A DNA stretch of 64,000 bases from Treponema bryantii (GCF_036492245.1 NZ_AP025286.1:868001-932000); one strand, 5' to 3'. Counted from the stretch's first letter, positions 43,546-53,411 are shown. Translations and numbers: made by a program. The notes: generated by a model from the sequence alone, not told the origin.

Positions 43546-46050
43546 ATGATTTATATTATTCTTAATATTGTTTGTGCACTTTTCATAATTTTCTTTACAC
43601 ATCTTATAGATACTAAGACAAAGTCAGATAACCTTGGAGTTTCTTCTTTTTCTGTTGCCATGCTTGTTACTGCAATAGAATCAATTCTGTTTGTTCTCGT
43701 ACTTATAATGCGCTATACGAACTTTGAAGCTCTTATAGTTCCTGTTATGCGTATTTGTCTGGCATTGGATGGAATTGCCTTTGTAATTGTCAGTTTTGGT
43801 ATTTTTGAAATTGGAAGACCAAGAAAATATCTGATTACATCATTGATAAAATATGCTCTTGTTTTATTTGCAGTAATTATTTCATTCTTTCAATTTACAA
43901 CAATTGATGTTTCCTTTGAACATGGAATTGTTATTGCATCAGAGTATCTGATTCCTGCTCCTGCCAGAGAGTTTTTTCCTCTGACCTGGACATCTTTGTT
44001 TACAAATTTATATCGTTATGTAATTCCTATCACAGGAATGCTCTTCCTGGTAATTCTTCAGGAAGATAAGAATGCTACTCAGCTTGAAAAATATCAGACC
44101 TCAGTAATGGCAGAAGGTATTCTTTTGATGTGGGCAATTAACCTTGCAATTAAGTTTGTATCTACATCAGCTCCAGCCTTCTCATTGCTGTATATGTACT
44201 CATACCTGTTCATGTATGTTGTATTCTACATGGCTCTTACAAAGATTTCAGTTCCTTCTGGAAAGGCAATGTTTGTTACATTGTTCAAATCATTGGTATC
44301 ATATATTCTTCCTGCAGTTGCTGTAGGTGTTCTTTCTATGTTTTTACAGCCTGCAACCGGCGAATATACAAAAGTCTTTATTGCTCAGTTTATTGCTTAT
44401 TCTACAGTTGCTGTTTTGTTCTCTCTGTGGATTAGTTCTGTACTTTCTTCATCGTCAAGACTTTATACAGCAGATTACGAAGCTTCTCTTGAAAAGGAAC
44501 TTGCTAAGATTGACTATAAAGAGAGTGAAATGGACCAGATTACAGCAAAGATGTTTGAAATCATGCGAAGAAACGTTGAATCTTCATCGATGACCGTATA
44601 CATTCTTTCTGGCCAGAACGAACTTGATGTTGCTTATTCTTCAAATAATATGAATATTAAGATTCCGTTAAACAATCCTATGTTTGATGCACTTCTTAAT
44701 ATCAACAAAAGTATTGTTGTAAAGAGTCAGATTGAAAAGCAGCATGATCTTGCCGTTGCTCAAAAGGAACTTGAAGCTTTCTTTGCTCATACAAAATCAG
44801 ATGCTCTGTTTATTTTGAACGAAGGTCATAACATCTTTGGTATTATCACTCTTGGTAAAAAGGCCAGTGGTGACCACTATAAGGAATATGACTACAACGT
44901 ATTTGTAAAGCTTTACTCATACTTCTTCGTATTCGGTTACTACATGCGTAACATTTCAAATAAAGATGTATTAGGTGTCGTAAACCGGGAAATTAAGATG
45001 TCTTCACAGATTATTACTTCCATCCAGGAAAACATTGATCATGTAAAGACTCCAAAGGTTGATATAGGATACATGATGGTTCCTGCTCACAACATTGGTG
45101 GTGAGTTCATTGATATGATCCGTCTCACAGAAAAGCGACACCTCTTTGTAGTAGGTGACCTTTCTGGAAAGGGTATTGCGGCTTCCATGAACATGGTCAT
45201 CTTAAAGTCCATCATCCGTTCTTATCTTGCCGAAGTTCATGACTTTAAGCAGCTTGTTGTTAAGCTCAATACCTTCGTAAGAGATTCGCTTCCAAAGGGA
45301 ACTATCTTCGCTGGTTTGTTTGCACTTATTGATTTTGAAACTGATACGATGTATTACATCAACTGTGGTATTCCTGCATTGATGATGTATACTCAGGTTT
45401 ATAATAACGTAATTGAAATTCAGGGTAGTGGACACGTTCTTGGATTCGTAAAGGATCTTACACCTTATGTTTCTGTAAAAACTACAAAGCTTAATCATGG
45501 TGATATCATCATGGCTTGTACTGATGGTTTGATTCAGTCACACTCACTTCGTGGTGAACAGTTTGGTAAAGAGCGTGTTCAGCAGGCTCTTCTTGATAAC
45601 TCAACTTATCCTGCACAGCGTATGGCTCAGTTTACTTTTGAAGGTCTTCTTAAGTTTATGTCTAAGGAAATGGAAGATGACGTATCTATCCTCGTAATTA
45701 AATATGAGGGACTTCCAGAAGAGAAGAAGGAAACTGTTGAAGCACCGGCAGAAGGTGAGGCTGTTGAAGCAACTGAGGCTGCTGCTGAAACTACAGAGAC
45801 TGTCGAGGCTCCTGCAGAAGAAACCCCGGCTGAAGAGCCAGTAGATACACAGATGGATGCAGTCGCAGATGAAACTGTAACTCCAGAATCTGCAGCTGCA
45901 GAAATGGCTGCTGCGGCAGAAGCAGCTGCTGTTGAAGAGCCTGCAGAGAAAAAGCCTGCAATCCCAGTTGATGATATGACAATGCCGGAAGGCTTTGAAA
46001 TGCCGGATTTAAGCGATCTTGATGCAATGATGAAGGAGGCTGGTTTATAA
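43546..46050 (+). CDS. Polytopic-membrane GAF-SpoIIE phosphatase
   Basis: 834 residues. About eight transmembrane helices (residues 1-310) lead to a GAF-like domain (about 335-470) and a SpoIIE domain (about 490-725). Conserved motifs are VVGDLSGKGIAASMNM, ACTDGLIQS and MEDDVSILVIKY. The first metal ligand motif reads IGGEF instead of SGD(F/Y), a Glu for Asp change. The last 100 residues are Ala/Glu-rich low complexity followed by a short motif-like end (MPEGFEMPDLSDLDAMM). It starts 2 bp after the frameshifted phosphatase gene and ends 1 bp before the STAS gene, so the three form one operon. Confidence 0.88.
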   Translation: MIYIILNIVCALFIIFFTHLIDTKTKSDNLGVSSFSVAMLVTAIESILFVLVLIMRYTNFEALIVPVMRICLALDGIAFVIVSFGIFEIGRPRKYLITSLIKYALVLFAVIISFFQFTTIDVSFEHGIVIASEYLIPAPAREFFPLTWTSLFTNLYRYVIPITGMLFLVILQEDKNATQLEKYQTSVMAEGILLMWAINLAIKFVSTSAPAFSLLYMYSYLFMYVVFYMALTKISVPSGKAMFVTLFKSLVSYILPAVAVGVLSMFLQPATGEYTKVFIAQFIAYSTVAVLFSLWISSVLSSSSRLYTADYEASLEKELAKIDYKESEMDQITAKMFEIMRRNVESSSMTVYILSGQNELDVAYSSNNMNIKIPLNNPMFDALLNINKSIVVKSQIEKQHDLAVAQKELEAFFAHTKSDALFILNEGHNIFGIITLGKKASGDHYKEYDYNVFVKLYSYFFVFGYYMRNISNKDVLGVVNREIKMSSQIITSIQENIDHVKTPKVDIGYMMVPAHNIGGEFIDMIRLTEKRHLFVVGDLSGKGIAASMNMVILKSIIRSYLAEVHDFKQLVVKLNTFVRDSLPKGTIFAGLFALIDFETDTMYYINCGIPALMMYTQVYNNVIEIQGSGHVLGFVKDLTPYVSVKTTKLNHGDIIMACTDGLIQSHSLRGEQFGKERVQQALLDNSTYPAQRMAQFTFEGLLKFMSKEMEDDVSILVIKYEGLPEEKKETVEAPAEGEAVEATEAAAETTETVEAPAEETPAEEPVDTQMDAVADETVTPESAAAEMAAAAEAAAVEEPAEKKPAIPVDDMTMPEGFEMPDLSDLDAMMKEAGL

Positions 46051-46051
46051 T

Positions 46052-46378
46052 ATGGAACAGTTATCAATTGTAGAAAAAGACGGTGCAAACTACCACCTGT
46101 ACGAACTCGAAGGCGCTTTGAATGCCTATACTATCGGTGAATTCCAGAACATGCTTTATGACGCTGTTCATAAAAACAATATTGTTCTTGATATGTCAAA
46201 ACTTGTTGAACTTGATCCTGCAGGAATAGGATTCCTTATGGCTGCTTTCAACGATAGTGAAGATGTTGGTCATAAACTGTATTTTATGTCGATGTCGAAT
46301 GAGGCAGAGAAGGCGATTTCTGCGACGGGGTTTAAATACTTATTCAACCTTATAAATTCGGTGACTGAGGTTAATTAG
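46052..46378 (+). CDS. STAS-domain anti-sigma-factor antagonist, no phosphorylatable Ser
   Basis: 108 residues, a lone STAS domain. The pattern IVLDMSKLVELDPAGIGFLMAAF matches SpoIIAA/RsbV proteins, but the usual DSSG(L/I)G reads DPAGIG (residues 55-60). Ala57 therefore stands where SpoIIAA has the kinase target Ser58, and the codons gat-cct-gca confirm this. Either it is constitutively active or it is regulated otherwise. GGAGG sits 12 nt before the ATG, inside the end of the preceding phosphatase gene. No anti-sigma kinase gene was seen in the window. Confidence 0.88.
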   Translation: MEQLSIVEKDGANYHLYELEGALNAYTIGEFQNMLYDAVHKNNIVLDMSKLVELDPAGIGFLMAAFNDSEDVGHKLYFMSMSNEAEKAISATGFKYLFNLINSVTEVN

Positions 46379-46386
46379 TCGGCTCA

Positions 46387-46541
46387 TATAAAAAGAAATC
46401 CGTCTGCGGGTCCCAGCGACGGAAAAAAAAGCAAGGTATCCCCCATCATTCGCTTACCCACGCTTGCTTCGCTCGCGTGGCCGCTGATGGTTCCCCCTTA
46501 TCATTTTTTGCCTGCGTCCCACAGACGGATTCCTTTTTATA
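46387..46541. repeat. 155-bp long-armed inverted-repeat element
   Basis: Arms of 24 bp (46387-46410 and 46518-46541) match at 22 positions in inverted orientation, beginning TATAAAAAG. Nested inside are CCATCA/TGATGG (46444-46449 and 46486-46491) and CCACGC/GCGTGG (46459-46464 and 46476-46481). It has no open reading frame and lies between the convergent STAS and leuS genes. It could be a MITE-like element or a folded RNA. Confidence 0.7.
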
Positions 46542-46555
46542 AGGTCAGTAATCTT

Positions 46556-46586
46556 AATTATTCCCCGATTTGTTCGGGGAATAATT
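46556..46586. terminator. Bidirectional hairpin terminator between the STAS gene and leuS
   Basis: A perfect 13-bp stem, AATTATTCCCCGA and TCGGGGAATAATT, with a 5-nt loop TTTGT. T-rich stretches lie on both sides, suitable for transcripts arriving from either gene. Confidence 0.75.
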
Positions 46587-46600
46587 ATTTAACTTCCGGC

Positions 46601-49153
46601 TTATTTAACGACGATGTTAACCAATTTATCTTTTACGACGATACACTTTACAATTTCGTGACCATCTGTAAATTTCTTTACTCCGTCACGAGCGAAAGCG
46701 ATTTCCTTAAGACTGTCGTCTGAACTGCCTGGGGCTGCTTCAAATGTATCGCGTTTTTTACCATTAACCATTACAACGATTGTCTTTACATCATCCTTAG
46801 CAAAGTCTTCGTTGATCTTTGGCCAAGCCACGTAAGCGATAGTCTCTTTATTTCCAAGTTTTTCCCAGAGCTCTTCGCCGAGGTGAGGAGCGTAAGGTGA
46901 GAGTACCTTTACGAAGTCGCTCCACATTGCCTTTGGAACTTCAGGAAGCTTTGAAAGCTCGTTGATGAAGATCATCATCTGGCTGATTGCTGTGTTGAAG
47001 TTTAATGTTGCTGTATCATCAGTTACCTTTTTGATCGTCTGAGCAAAAGTCTTGCGTGCGCTGATGAGAGCCTTGTCTTCGAGCTTACCTGTGATGTCGA
47101 TATCAGCCATTGGCTTTTCGCTTACTGACCATACCTTTTCGAGGAATCGGTGAATACCAACAATACCCTGTGTTGCCCATGGCTTACTCATTGTAAGAGG
47201 TCCCATGAACATTTCGTACATACGTACTGAGTCAGCACCGTATGCTTTAATTTCATCATCAGGATTTACTACGTTCTTTAAAGACTTAGACATCTTTGCA
47301 ACAATCTGCTCGAGTTCTTCGTTTGTTGCTTTCTCGTAGTATTTTCCGTCTTCGCGCTGTTCAACTTCATCAACAGGAACCAGAGTCTTGTTCTTTCTCT
47401 GGAAAGCAAATGAAGTGATCATACCCTGGTTTACGAGGCGCTGGAATGGTTCTTTTGTAGAAACAACTCCGATATCATAAAGTACCTTGTGCCAGAAGCG
47501 GGCATAGAGGAGGTGAAGAACTGCGTGCTCAGCACCACCAATGTAAAGGTCTACAGGCATCCAGTACTTTTCTTTTTCCGGTGCACAGAAAGCCTTGTCG
47601 TTGTGTGGATCGAGGTAGCGGAGGTAGTACCAGCAGCTTCCGCCCCACTGAGGCATTGTGTTTGTTTCTCGCTTAGCAGGTTTACCGCACTTTGGACACT
47701 TGCAGTTTACCCATTCATCAATTGCGGCAAGTGGAGATTCTCCTGTTCCTGTTGGCTGATATGATTTTACCTCAGGAAGCTTCAATGGGAGCTCTTCTTC
47801 TGGAACTGGAACTGTTCCACAGTCTGGACAGTGTACCAGAGGAATTGGTTCACCCCAGTAGCGCTGGCGGCTGTATACCCAGTCGCGGAGTTTATAGTTA
47901 ATAGCCTTGCGGCCGATTTTCTTTTGTTCGAGGAACTCGAGCATCTTTGCAATTGCATCAGCTTTGTTCAAACCGTCGAGGAACTCAGAGTTTACATGGA
48001 TTCCATCCTGAGTCCAAGCCTGAGTCTGTACATCAACTTCGCTCTTCAAAACTTCGATGATTGGAAGATTGAACTTCTTAGCGAATTCCCAGTCGCGGTC
48101 ATCGTGAGCAGGAACTGCCATGATTGCACCTGTACCATAAGAAATCAAAACGTAGTCTGCAATCCAGATTGGAATGAGTTTTCCGTTTACAGGGTTGATT
48201 GCGTAGCTTCCAGAGAATACACCGGTCTTGTCTTTTGCAAGGTCTGTACGCTCAAGGTCAGATTTCTTAGCAGCTGCTTCCTGATAAGCCTTAACTGCAT
48301 CAGCCTGTTCAGCAGTTGTGATTTCAGGAATGATTTTGTGCTCAGGGCTTACTACCATGTAAGTAGCTCCGAACAATGTATCGCAGCGAGTTGTATAAAC
48401 TGTAAGTTTATTATCAGTTGGTTTTCCGTCTTTGTCAGCTACAGTGAAAGTAACTTCAGCACCTGTTGATTTACCAATCCAGTTGTGCTGCATTGCCTTT
48501 ACACTTTCCGGCCAGTCGAGACCTTCGAGGTCTGCATCAAGGCGGTCTGCATAATCAGTAATCTTCAAAATCCACTGACGGATTGTCTTATGAGTAACTT
48601 CTGCACCACAGCGGTCACACTTTCCGTCTTTTACTTCCTCGTTAGCAAGACCTGTCATACAAGAAGGACACCAGTTGATTGGAGTCTGTGCTTCGTATGC
48701 CAATCCTTTTTTGTAGAGCTGGAGGAAAATCCACTGTGTCCATTTGTAATAGTCTGGCTCACAGGTAGAAACGCAGCGGTCCCAGTCATAAGAGAAACCA
48801 AGCGACTTAATCTGCTGTGTAAAGTGTTCAATATTTGCGTTAGTTGTTGTCTTTGGATGTGTTCCAGTCTTAATAGCATAGTTTTCTGCAGGAAGACCGA
48901 AAGCGTCATATCCCATAGGGTGAAGAACGTTGTAACCGTTCATACGTAGGTAGCGGCAGTAAATATCAGTTGCGGTATAACCTTCAGGATGTCCAACATG
49001 TAGACCAGCAGCACTTGGATACGGGAACATGTCCAGTACATACATGCGTTTCTCTGGTGGAAATTTTTCATCCTCAGTTGCCTTAAAAGTTTTGTGTTCG
49101 TCCCAATACTTCTGCCATTTAGGCTCGATGGACTCAAATGGATACTTACTCAT
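46601..49153 (-). CDS. leuS: Leucyl-tRNA synthetase
   Basis: 850 residues. Class I synthetase with HIGH-type motif HVGH (52-55), a CP1 editing domain (about 225-420), and two zinc-type Cys clusters ([21 protein letters not shown] and [11 protein letters not shown]). KMSKS lies near residue 620 and the anticodon-binding and C-terminal domains end [12 protein letters not shown]. It charges tRNA-Leu. I chose the ATG at 49153, preceded by GTGAGG; the frame extends to a TTG at 49183 with no supporting ribosome site. Confidence 0.97.
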   Translation of the reverse strand: MSKYPFESIEPKWQKYWDEHKTFKATEDEKFPPEKRMYVLDMFPYPSAAGLHVGHPEGYTATDIYCRYLRMNGYNVLHPMGYDAFGLPAENYAIKTGTHPKTTTNANIEHFTQQIKSLGFSYDWDRCVSTCEPDYYKWTQWIFLQLYKKGLAYEAQTPINWCPSCMTGLANEEVKDGKCDRCGAEVTHKTIRQWILKITDYADRLDADLEGLDWPESVKAMQHNWIGKSTGAEVTFTVADKDGKPTDNKLTVYTTRCDTLFGATYMVVSPEHKIIPEITTAEQADAVKAYQEAAAKKSDLERTDLAKDKTGVFSGSYAINPVNGKLIPIWIADYVLISYGTGAIMAVPAHDDRDWEFAKKFNLPIIEVLKSEVDVQTQAWTQDGIHVNSEFLDGLNKADAIAKMLEFLEQKKIGRKAINYKLRDWVYSRQRYWGEPIPLVHCPDCGTVPVPEEELPLKLPEVKSYQPTGTGESPLAAIDEWVNCKCPKCGKPAKRETNTMPQWGGSCWYYLRYLDPHNDKAFCAPEKEKYWMPVDLYIGGAEHAVLHLLYARFWHKVLYDIGVVSTKEPFQRLVNQGMITSFAFQRKNKTLVPVDEVEQREDGKYYEKATNEELEQIVAKMSKSLKNVVNPDDEIKAYGADSVRMYEMFMGPLTMSKPWATQGIVGIHRFLEKVWSVSEKPMADIDITGKLEDKALISARKTFAQTIKKVTDDTATLNFNTAISQMMIFINELSKLPEVPKAMWSDFVKVLSPYAPHLGEELWEKLGNKETIAYVAWPKINEDFAKDDVKTIVVMVNGKKRDTFEAAPGSSDDSLKEIAFARDGVKKFTDGHEIVKCIVVKDKLVNIVVK

Positions 49154-49298
49154 ACACGCCTCACATTTTTTGGGGAGTCTCAAATCCAGGCTCCCATTTG
49201 GAATAATGCATCTATTATATAAAAAAAATGAATTCGTGAAAATATAAAATAAAAAATAATAAATTTTGTAACCTTAGGGGATTTTACCTATTATTTAA

Positions 49299-49325
49299 TA
49301 TAACTGCAGAATTACAGCAGTTATA
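49299..49325. promoter_or_regulatory. 9-bp inverted repeat upstream of the lipoprotein cassette
   Basis: TATAACTGC and GCAGTTATA form perfect arms around a 9-nt spacer, 22 nt before the start codon at 49347 and just below an AT-rich -10-like stretch. The position fits an operator or a 5'-leader hairpin. The ribosome site is GCGAGG. Confidence 0.5.
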
Positions 49326-49346
49326 AAAACAATAGCGAGGTTATAT

Positions 49347-50939
49347 ATGCGTAAAAGAACTATTTCTGTCTTATTGTGCTTATCAGTGCTATTTGGCTGT
49401 AGTGCTTCACTACAAAAGGAAAGGGATTCTGAAAGAGGGGAAGAACAAATAAGAAGTGTTCACCCTGATTTAGAGTTTAAGGATTCCGAAAAGATTATTT
49501 TTAATCCTGATATGGGATTCTATAGTGTCGTAAAGGCAATTGTTACAAAAGATAATATTACAATAAAAAGTAGTTATAAAAATCGACTTGAGAATCATAA
49601 TCCGATTTGTACTGATGGAGTTTACCCTGAAGATAATGAAGTTCTGAATACTGCAAGATTTGATCAGCTGCTTATAGAGTTTGATATAAGTTCTTTTTCA
49701 ACAAGAAATGATGGAACTGAAAGTCTTAATGGAGAAAAGGTTCATCTGCCGGTAGATGAAATTAAAGATGTTTTAAATCGTGTAAAAGCTGCAGGAAAAA
49801 CAGCTTTAATTCGTTTTGCATACGATCCAAATTTTGAAGGTGATGGAAAAACTCGTGATGTTGAGCCTGAAGATTTTGGTTTAATTCTCACTCATGTTGA
49901 AGATATCTGCGAAGCAGTTAAGGATTATGCGCCGGTGCTTACAGGTATTCAATGTGGAATGATTGGCCCTTGGGGTGAAATGAACTTTACTACTTATTCT
50001 AAAAAAATGAAAAAAGCTGATTTTGAAAAGTATGATTATGATTTCGAATTAGAGCTTGATTCAATACCTGATAAAAATGATGAATATATTGAAAACGGAT
50101 ATCTTGTTCTGGTTATGCGAAAGTTTACAAAGGAACTAGAAGCAAATAATTGTGATGTTCCATTGTTAGTTCGTCAGCCAAGATTTATTTATGATTATAT
50201 CAAACGAAGAAATTCAGATTTTGATTTTGATTGTGAGAATGTTCCTGCATTATATAAACCAGATTCATCTGATAAAGAATTTTACAGACTGGGACTTTAT
50301 AATGACGGTTATCTTGGTTCAGAGTCTGATTCTGGAACTTTTACCATAGATCGTGCTCAGGAAACTGCTTTTATGGAGGCCTTTACAAATCACACTCCTT
50401 ATGGCGGTGAATTGATCGGAAACTATAACTTGAAATCAGGTAATTGTAATTCAATGGTTGAAATGTTTACAAATCATCTTTCAGTTTTGAATATAGGTTA
50501 TAAAGAATCTGTTTTCCGTGAATTAAATAAGTTTAATTATAAAAATGAACCAGCCTTTAAATATCTGATTAAGCATATGGGCTATCGATATGTCCTAACA
50601 GATGTACTTTTAGAATATCCTGAAAATCTTTCTGAAATGGATATAAATCTTACTTTTATAAATAATGGTTTTGCAAATCTTCCTTATCACAGAAAAAAGG
50701 TGATGACTGTGCTTTTTGAAAAAGATGGCGAAATCGTTTTTGAAAAGAAAGATCCAAATCTTGTGTTTGATGGAAAAGATAAAAGTTTTGTTTTGAATAC
50801 ATCAAAACTACCGGAAGGTAGTTATGCAATATACCTCAAAATTTCTGATTTTGACGGAAACTATCCAATTCAACTTGCAAATAAAGATCTTTGGAATTCC
50901 GATCTGAAAGCAACAAAAATTGGAGAAATTTCAAAATAA
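49347..50939 (+). CDS. DUF4874/DUF4832-like lipoprotein (paralogue 1)
   Basis: 530 residues. The signal peptide ends at lipobox LFGC (Cys18). The mature part starts with IIFNPDMGFYS, followed by a barrel-like domain with LIEFDISSF, AGKTALIRFAYD and GIQCGMIGPWGEM. The second domain carries LLVRQPRFIYDYI, GLYNDGYLGSESD, TPYGGELIGNYN, YLIKHMGYRYVL and a terminal beta-sandwich (NNGFANLPYHRKKVMTVLFE). This order corresponds to DUF4874 then DUF4832, domains of unknown function with a glycosidase-like barrel. It is probably surface or periplasmic and linked to polysaccharide. The paralogue at 53412 shares nearly all motifs. Confidence 0.8.
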   Translation: MRKRTISVLLCLSVLFGCSASLQKERDSERGEEQIRSVHPDLEFKDSEKIIFNPDMGFYSVVKAIVTKDNITIKSSYKNRLENHNPICTDGVYPEDNEVLNTARFDQLLIEFDISSFSTRNDGTESLNGEKVHLPVDEIKDVLNRVKAAGKTALIRFAYDPNFEGDGKTRDVEPEDFGLILTHVEDICEAVKDYAPVLTGIQCGMIGPWGEMNFTTYSKKMKKADFEKYDYDFELELDSIPDKNDEYIENGYLVLVMRKFTKELEANNCDVPLLVRQPRFIYDYIKRRNSDFDFDCENVPALYKPDSSDKEFYRLGLYNDGYLGSESDSGTFTIDRAQETAFMEAFTNHTPYGGELIGNYNLKSGNCNSMVEMFTNHLSVLNIGYKESVFRELNKFNYKNEPAFKYLIKHMGYRYVLTDVLLEYPENLSEMDINLTFINNGFANLPYHRKKVMTVLFEKDGEIVFEKKDPNLVFDGKDKSFVLNTSKLPEGSYAIYLKISDFDGNYPIQLANKDLWNSDLKATKIGEISK

Positions 50940-50995
50940 AAAATTAAAAAAGTAAGCGTGACAAAAAAACTTTTTACTAAAATGGAGAATTTTTT

Positions 50996-53179
50996 ATGAT
51001 TAAGAAAATTTTACCTGCTACTGTTTTGAGCTTATCTTTGATAAGTTGTCAAATGGGGTTAAAGAATTTTGGTGGCAGCGATGATGCAAATTTTGTGCAG
51101 AATCGTTCATCAAATGCTGCAACAAATAGTGATAATGGAATCGAGATTTCTTATGATGAAAATAATGTTTATTTAAGATTTAATGATGAACAAGACTCAG
51201 ATGAAATTCAGATTTATATTAATACTGATGGAAATAGTGCTACAGGTTTTCAGTCGTGGCATTGGAACTGGAATGTTAAAACAGGCGCTGAATTCCTGAT
51301 AGCGACTGGAAATAAAAAAAGTTTTACACTTTCCAGTTATACAAACGATGGTGCTGATTGGCCATGGTATTGCAAGTCAGTATATGATAAAAATAATTCA
51401 GACGATTTTTCATGGAATATCGATGGTTCTACTGTAACTTTGAATATTGCTTTATCACTTCTTAAAGAAAATGAAAAACAACCTTCCATATCAGATTTAA
51501 GTTTTGGTTGTGTTATGCTTAAGGGGGGGGATGTAAGTTCAGTTTTGCCATCTAAGGATGAGTTTACAAAGTATACTTTCAAAGATGTGGAACTTACCGA
51601 TTCAAGAATCAAACTTGCTTATGACTGCAAATATTTGTATGTAAGTGTTGATGGATTTGACAAAAATTCTTATCTTTTTATAAATACAGATTCCAAAACT
51701 ACTGGCTATACAGGTGCAAACTGGAAAAATAGTGGAGTTGATTATTTTATAAATAATGCAAAACTATATAAATTTGCTGACGGACCTTGGACTTTAGATC
51801 CAAATTATATTGTCAAAGATATTAAAATAGATACTGATAAAAAAATTTTGACAATAAGTCTTGCAGATCTGGGAATAAAATCTACTGATATTAATAACTT
51901 AAGTTTTGCGTATGATGAAGGAAGTGTTCAAATCCCTTCTTATGGTGGAGATTTTGCTTCTGTAAAAGCTGCTGTAACAGTTTCTGAAAAGACTGTAAAT
52001 TATGAAGAAGAGTATGGTTCTAAAAATTTTGATTTCCAATGTTCAACAATGATTAACAAAGGTATAATTATTCCTGCGTATATTGAGTTACCAAAATTAA
52101 AAGAAGGTGTTGAAAATATATCCTCATTTGATGATTTTGAAGATGATGTACGCAAAGAGATGTGGGAAGTTTTAGTAGAAGCAGCTGGTAGTCGTAAAGA
52201 TAAAGACTTCTTTGTCGTTGTAAATAGTGCTCACAGTGGGCCATTTACTACAAAAGCCGATGATACCATTAAAGATTATTTTACCCCTGAAGGGTGTAAA
52301 TTGGGAGATAATCAATCTCATTTTGAGATGGCAGAAGAAGATAAAAATTGGAAAATTGCTAAATTCTGCTATAACGAAATTAAAAAATACGGTGGTAAAA
52401 TTATTGGCTATGTACATACATGTGATTCAACAACAGTGGGACTAGATAAATGTGCAAAATTTACAAAATCAGCTGATGGAAAAGATTTTCACTATTACGG
52501 ATTCCGAACTATTTCTGATGTACAGGCTGATATTATTGGATGGTATGAGGGACTGAAAGTTAATGATGAAGAGTCCTTGCTTGACGGAATTTGGCTCGAC
52601 GAATTTTATCCAAGATATGAACTTATGACAGATTCTGATCCTGAAGATTGGAGAATTGTTTTGCCATTTCCAAATGAAAATATGCTTTATAGTCCAACAC
52701 AAGTTAGAGACGAGTTTCCAAATAAAGATGCATTGTTAGATTCTTTTGGTGGCTTTGCTCAAATGGAACCATATGGAGGTTATTATTGGCAGATTTGTAA
52801 GGCAATAAAGGATAAGTATCCTGAGTTGATTAAAATCGGAAATGCAGGTGCTGCATTAGAGAATAATCAATTGGCCTATGGTAAACTGGTTGATATTCTT
52901 GTATGTTTTGAAGCTGACTATATAAAAGCTAGTGGACAAGTTTTAAAGAATGGTGCTACAGATGCTGCAGGAATAGCTTCAAAAAAACTGGCTTTAATTC
53001 ATGGAGTGCAAGAAGATTCTTTGACAAATTTAATTTATAAAGTACTTTATGAAGGTGATAATGTGTATAGCCATGTCTGTGTAACAGATCGAGGATATGG
53101 AACATCAGGAGAAGCTAATGTTTGGGGCGGTCTGCCAAGCTATCTAAAAAAAGAGCTCGAATACATCGTTACAAACTAA
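50996..53179 (+). CDS. Lipoprotein with two beta-sandwich modules and a Spherulin-4 (GH135-like) domain
   Basis: 727 residues. The signal peptide ends at lipobox LISC (Cys19). Two related beta modules follow (about 45-200 and 200-330); each contains VYLRF/LYVSV and INTD...GY/GF...W patterns like CBM9/DOMON-type carbohydrate binders. The C-terminal half (about 345-720) has FVVVNSAHSGPF, GGKIIGYVHTCDST, an IGWYEGL helix and GIWLDEFYP (near 531-539), the Spherulin-4 pattern. Fungal members (GH135, Sph3) cut galactosaminogalactan. A G8 run interrupts the coding sequence at 51523-51530. Flanked by the two DUF4874/DUF4832-like genes, it probably degrades or remodels an exopolysaccharide (inferred). 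Confidence 0.72.
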   Translation: MIKKILPATVLSLSLISCQMGLKNFGGSDDANFVQNRSSNAATNSDNGIEISYDENNVYLRFNDEQDSDEIQIYINTDGNSATGFQSWHWNWNVKTGAEFLIATGNKKSFTLSSYTNDGADWPWYCKSVYDKNNSDDFSWNIDGSTVTLNIALSLLKENEKQPSISDLSFGCVMLKGGDVSSVLPSKDEFTKYTFKDVELTDSRIKLAYDCKYLYVSVDGFDKNSYLFINTDSKTTGYTGANWKNSGVDYFINNAKLYKFADGPWTLDPNYIVKDIKIDTDKKILTISLADLGIKSTDINNLSFAYDEGSVQIPSYGGDFASVKAAVTVSEKTVNYEEEYGSKNFDFQCSTMINKGIIIPAYIELPKLKEGVENISSFDDFEDDVRKEMWEVLVEAAGSRKDKDFFVVVNSAHSGPFTTKADDTIKDYFTPEGCKLGDNQSHFEMAEEDKNWKIAKFCYNEIKKYGGKIIGYVHTCDSTTVGLDKCAKFTKSADGKDFHYYGFRTISDVQADIIGWYEGLKVNDEESLLDGIWLDEFYPRYELMTDSDPEDWRIVLPFPNENMLYSPTQVRDEFPNKDALLDSFGGFAQMEPYGGYYWQICKAIKDKYPELIKIGNAGAALENNQLAYGKLVDILVCFEADYIKASGQVLKNGATDAAGIASKKLALIHGVQEDSLTNLIYKVLYEGDNVYSHVCVTDRGYGTSGEANVWGGLPSYLKKELEYIVTN

Positions 53180-53214
53180 CTAAAACCAAAAAATAGAACA
53201 AATTTAATTCTAAC

Positions 53215-53258
53215 AAAAAAATCCCCCTCTGATCGTCACGCCGGAGGGGGATTTTTTT
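53215..53258 (+). terminator. Strong intrinsic terminator after the Spherulin-4 gene
   Basis: A 15-bp perfect stem (seven A residues plus TCCCCCTC, pairing with GAGGGGGA plus seven T residues) around a 14-nt loop, ending in a T7 tract. It should separate the first two cassette genes from the third. Confidence 0.85.
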
Positions 53259-53272
53259 GAACGTTTCTAATC

Positions 53273-53301
53273 TTGACAAACTGTGTGATTGATACTAGAA
53301 A
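53273..53301 (+). promoter_or_regulatory. Promoter for the third cassette gene
   Basis: Consensus TTGACA (53273-53278), a 17-bp spacer and TAGAAA (53296-53301). This leaves a leader of about 105 nt before the ATG at 53412, whose ribosome site is TAGGAGT. Confidence 0.5.
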
Positions 53302-53411
53302 GAAAAAAAGTGTAAAAATATCAATTAAAATCTGTGAAAATCTAAGAAAAAGTGAATCCAGAAAGAAGTTAATTAAATTTAACTTTTAAGACATATAGAT
53401 AGGAGTAAAAT

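Noticed and set aside
47831-48469. 212-codon frame opposite leuS
   Set aside because: Antisense to conserved synthetase motifs, Cys/Ser-rich, with no ribosome site or domain.
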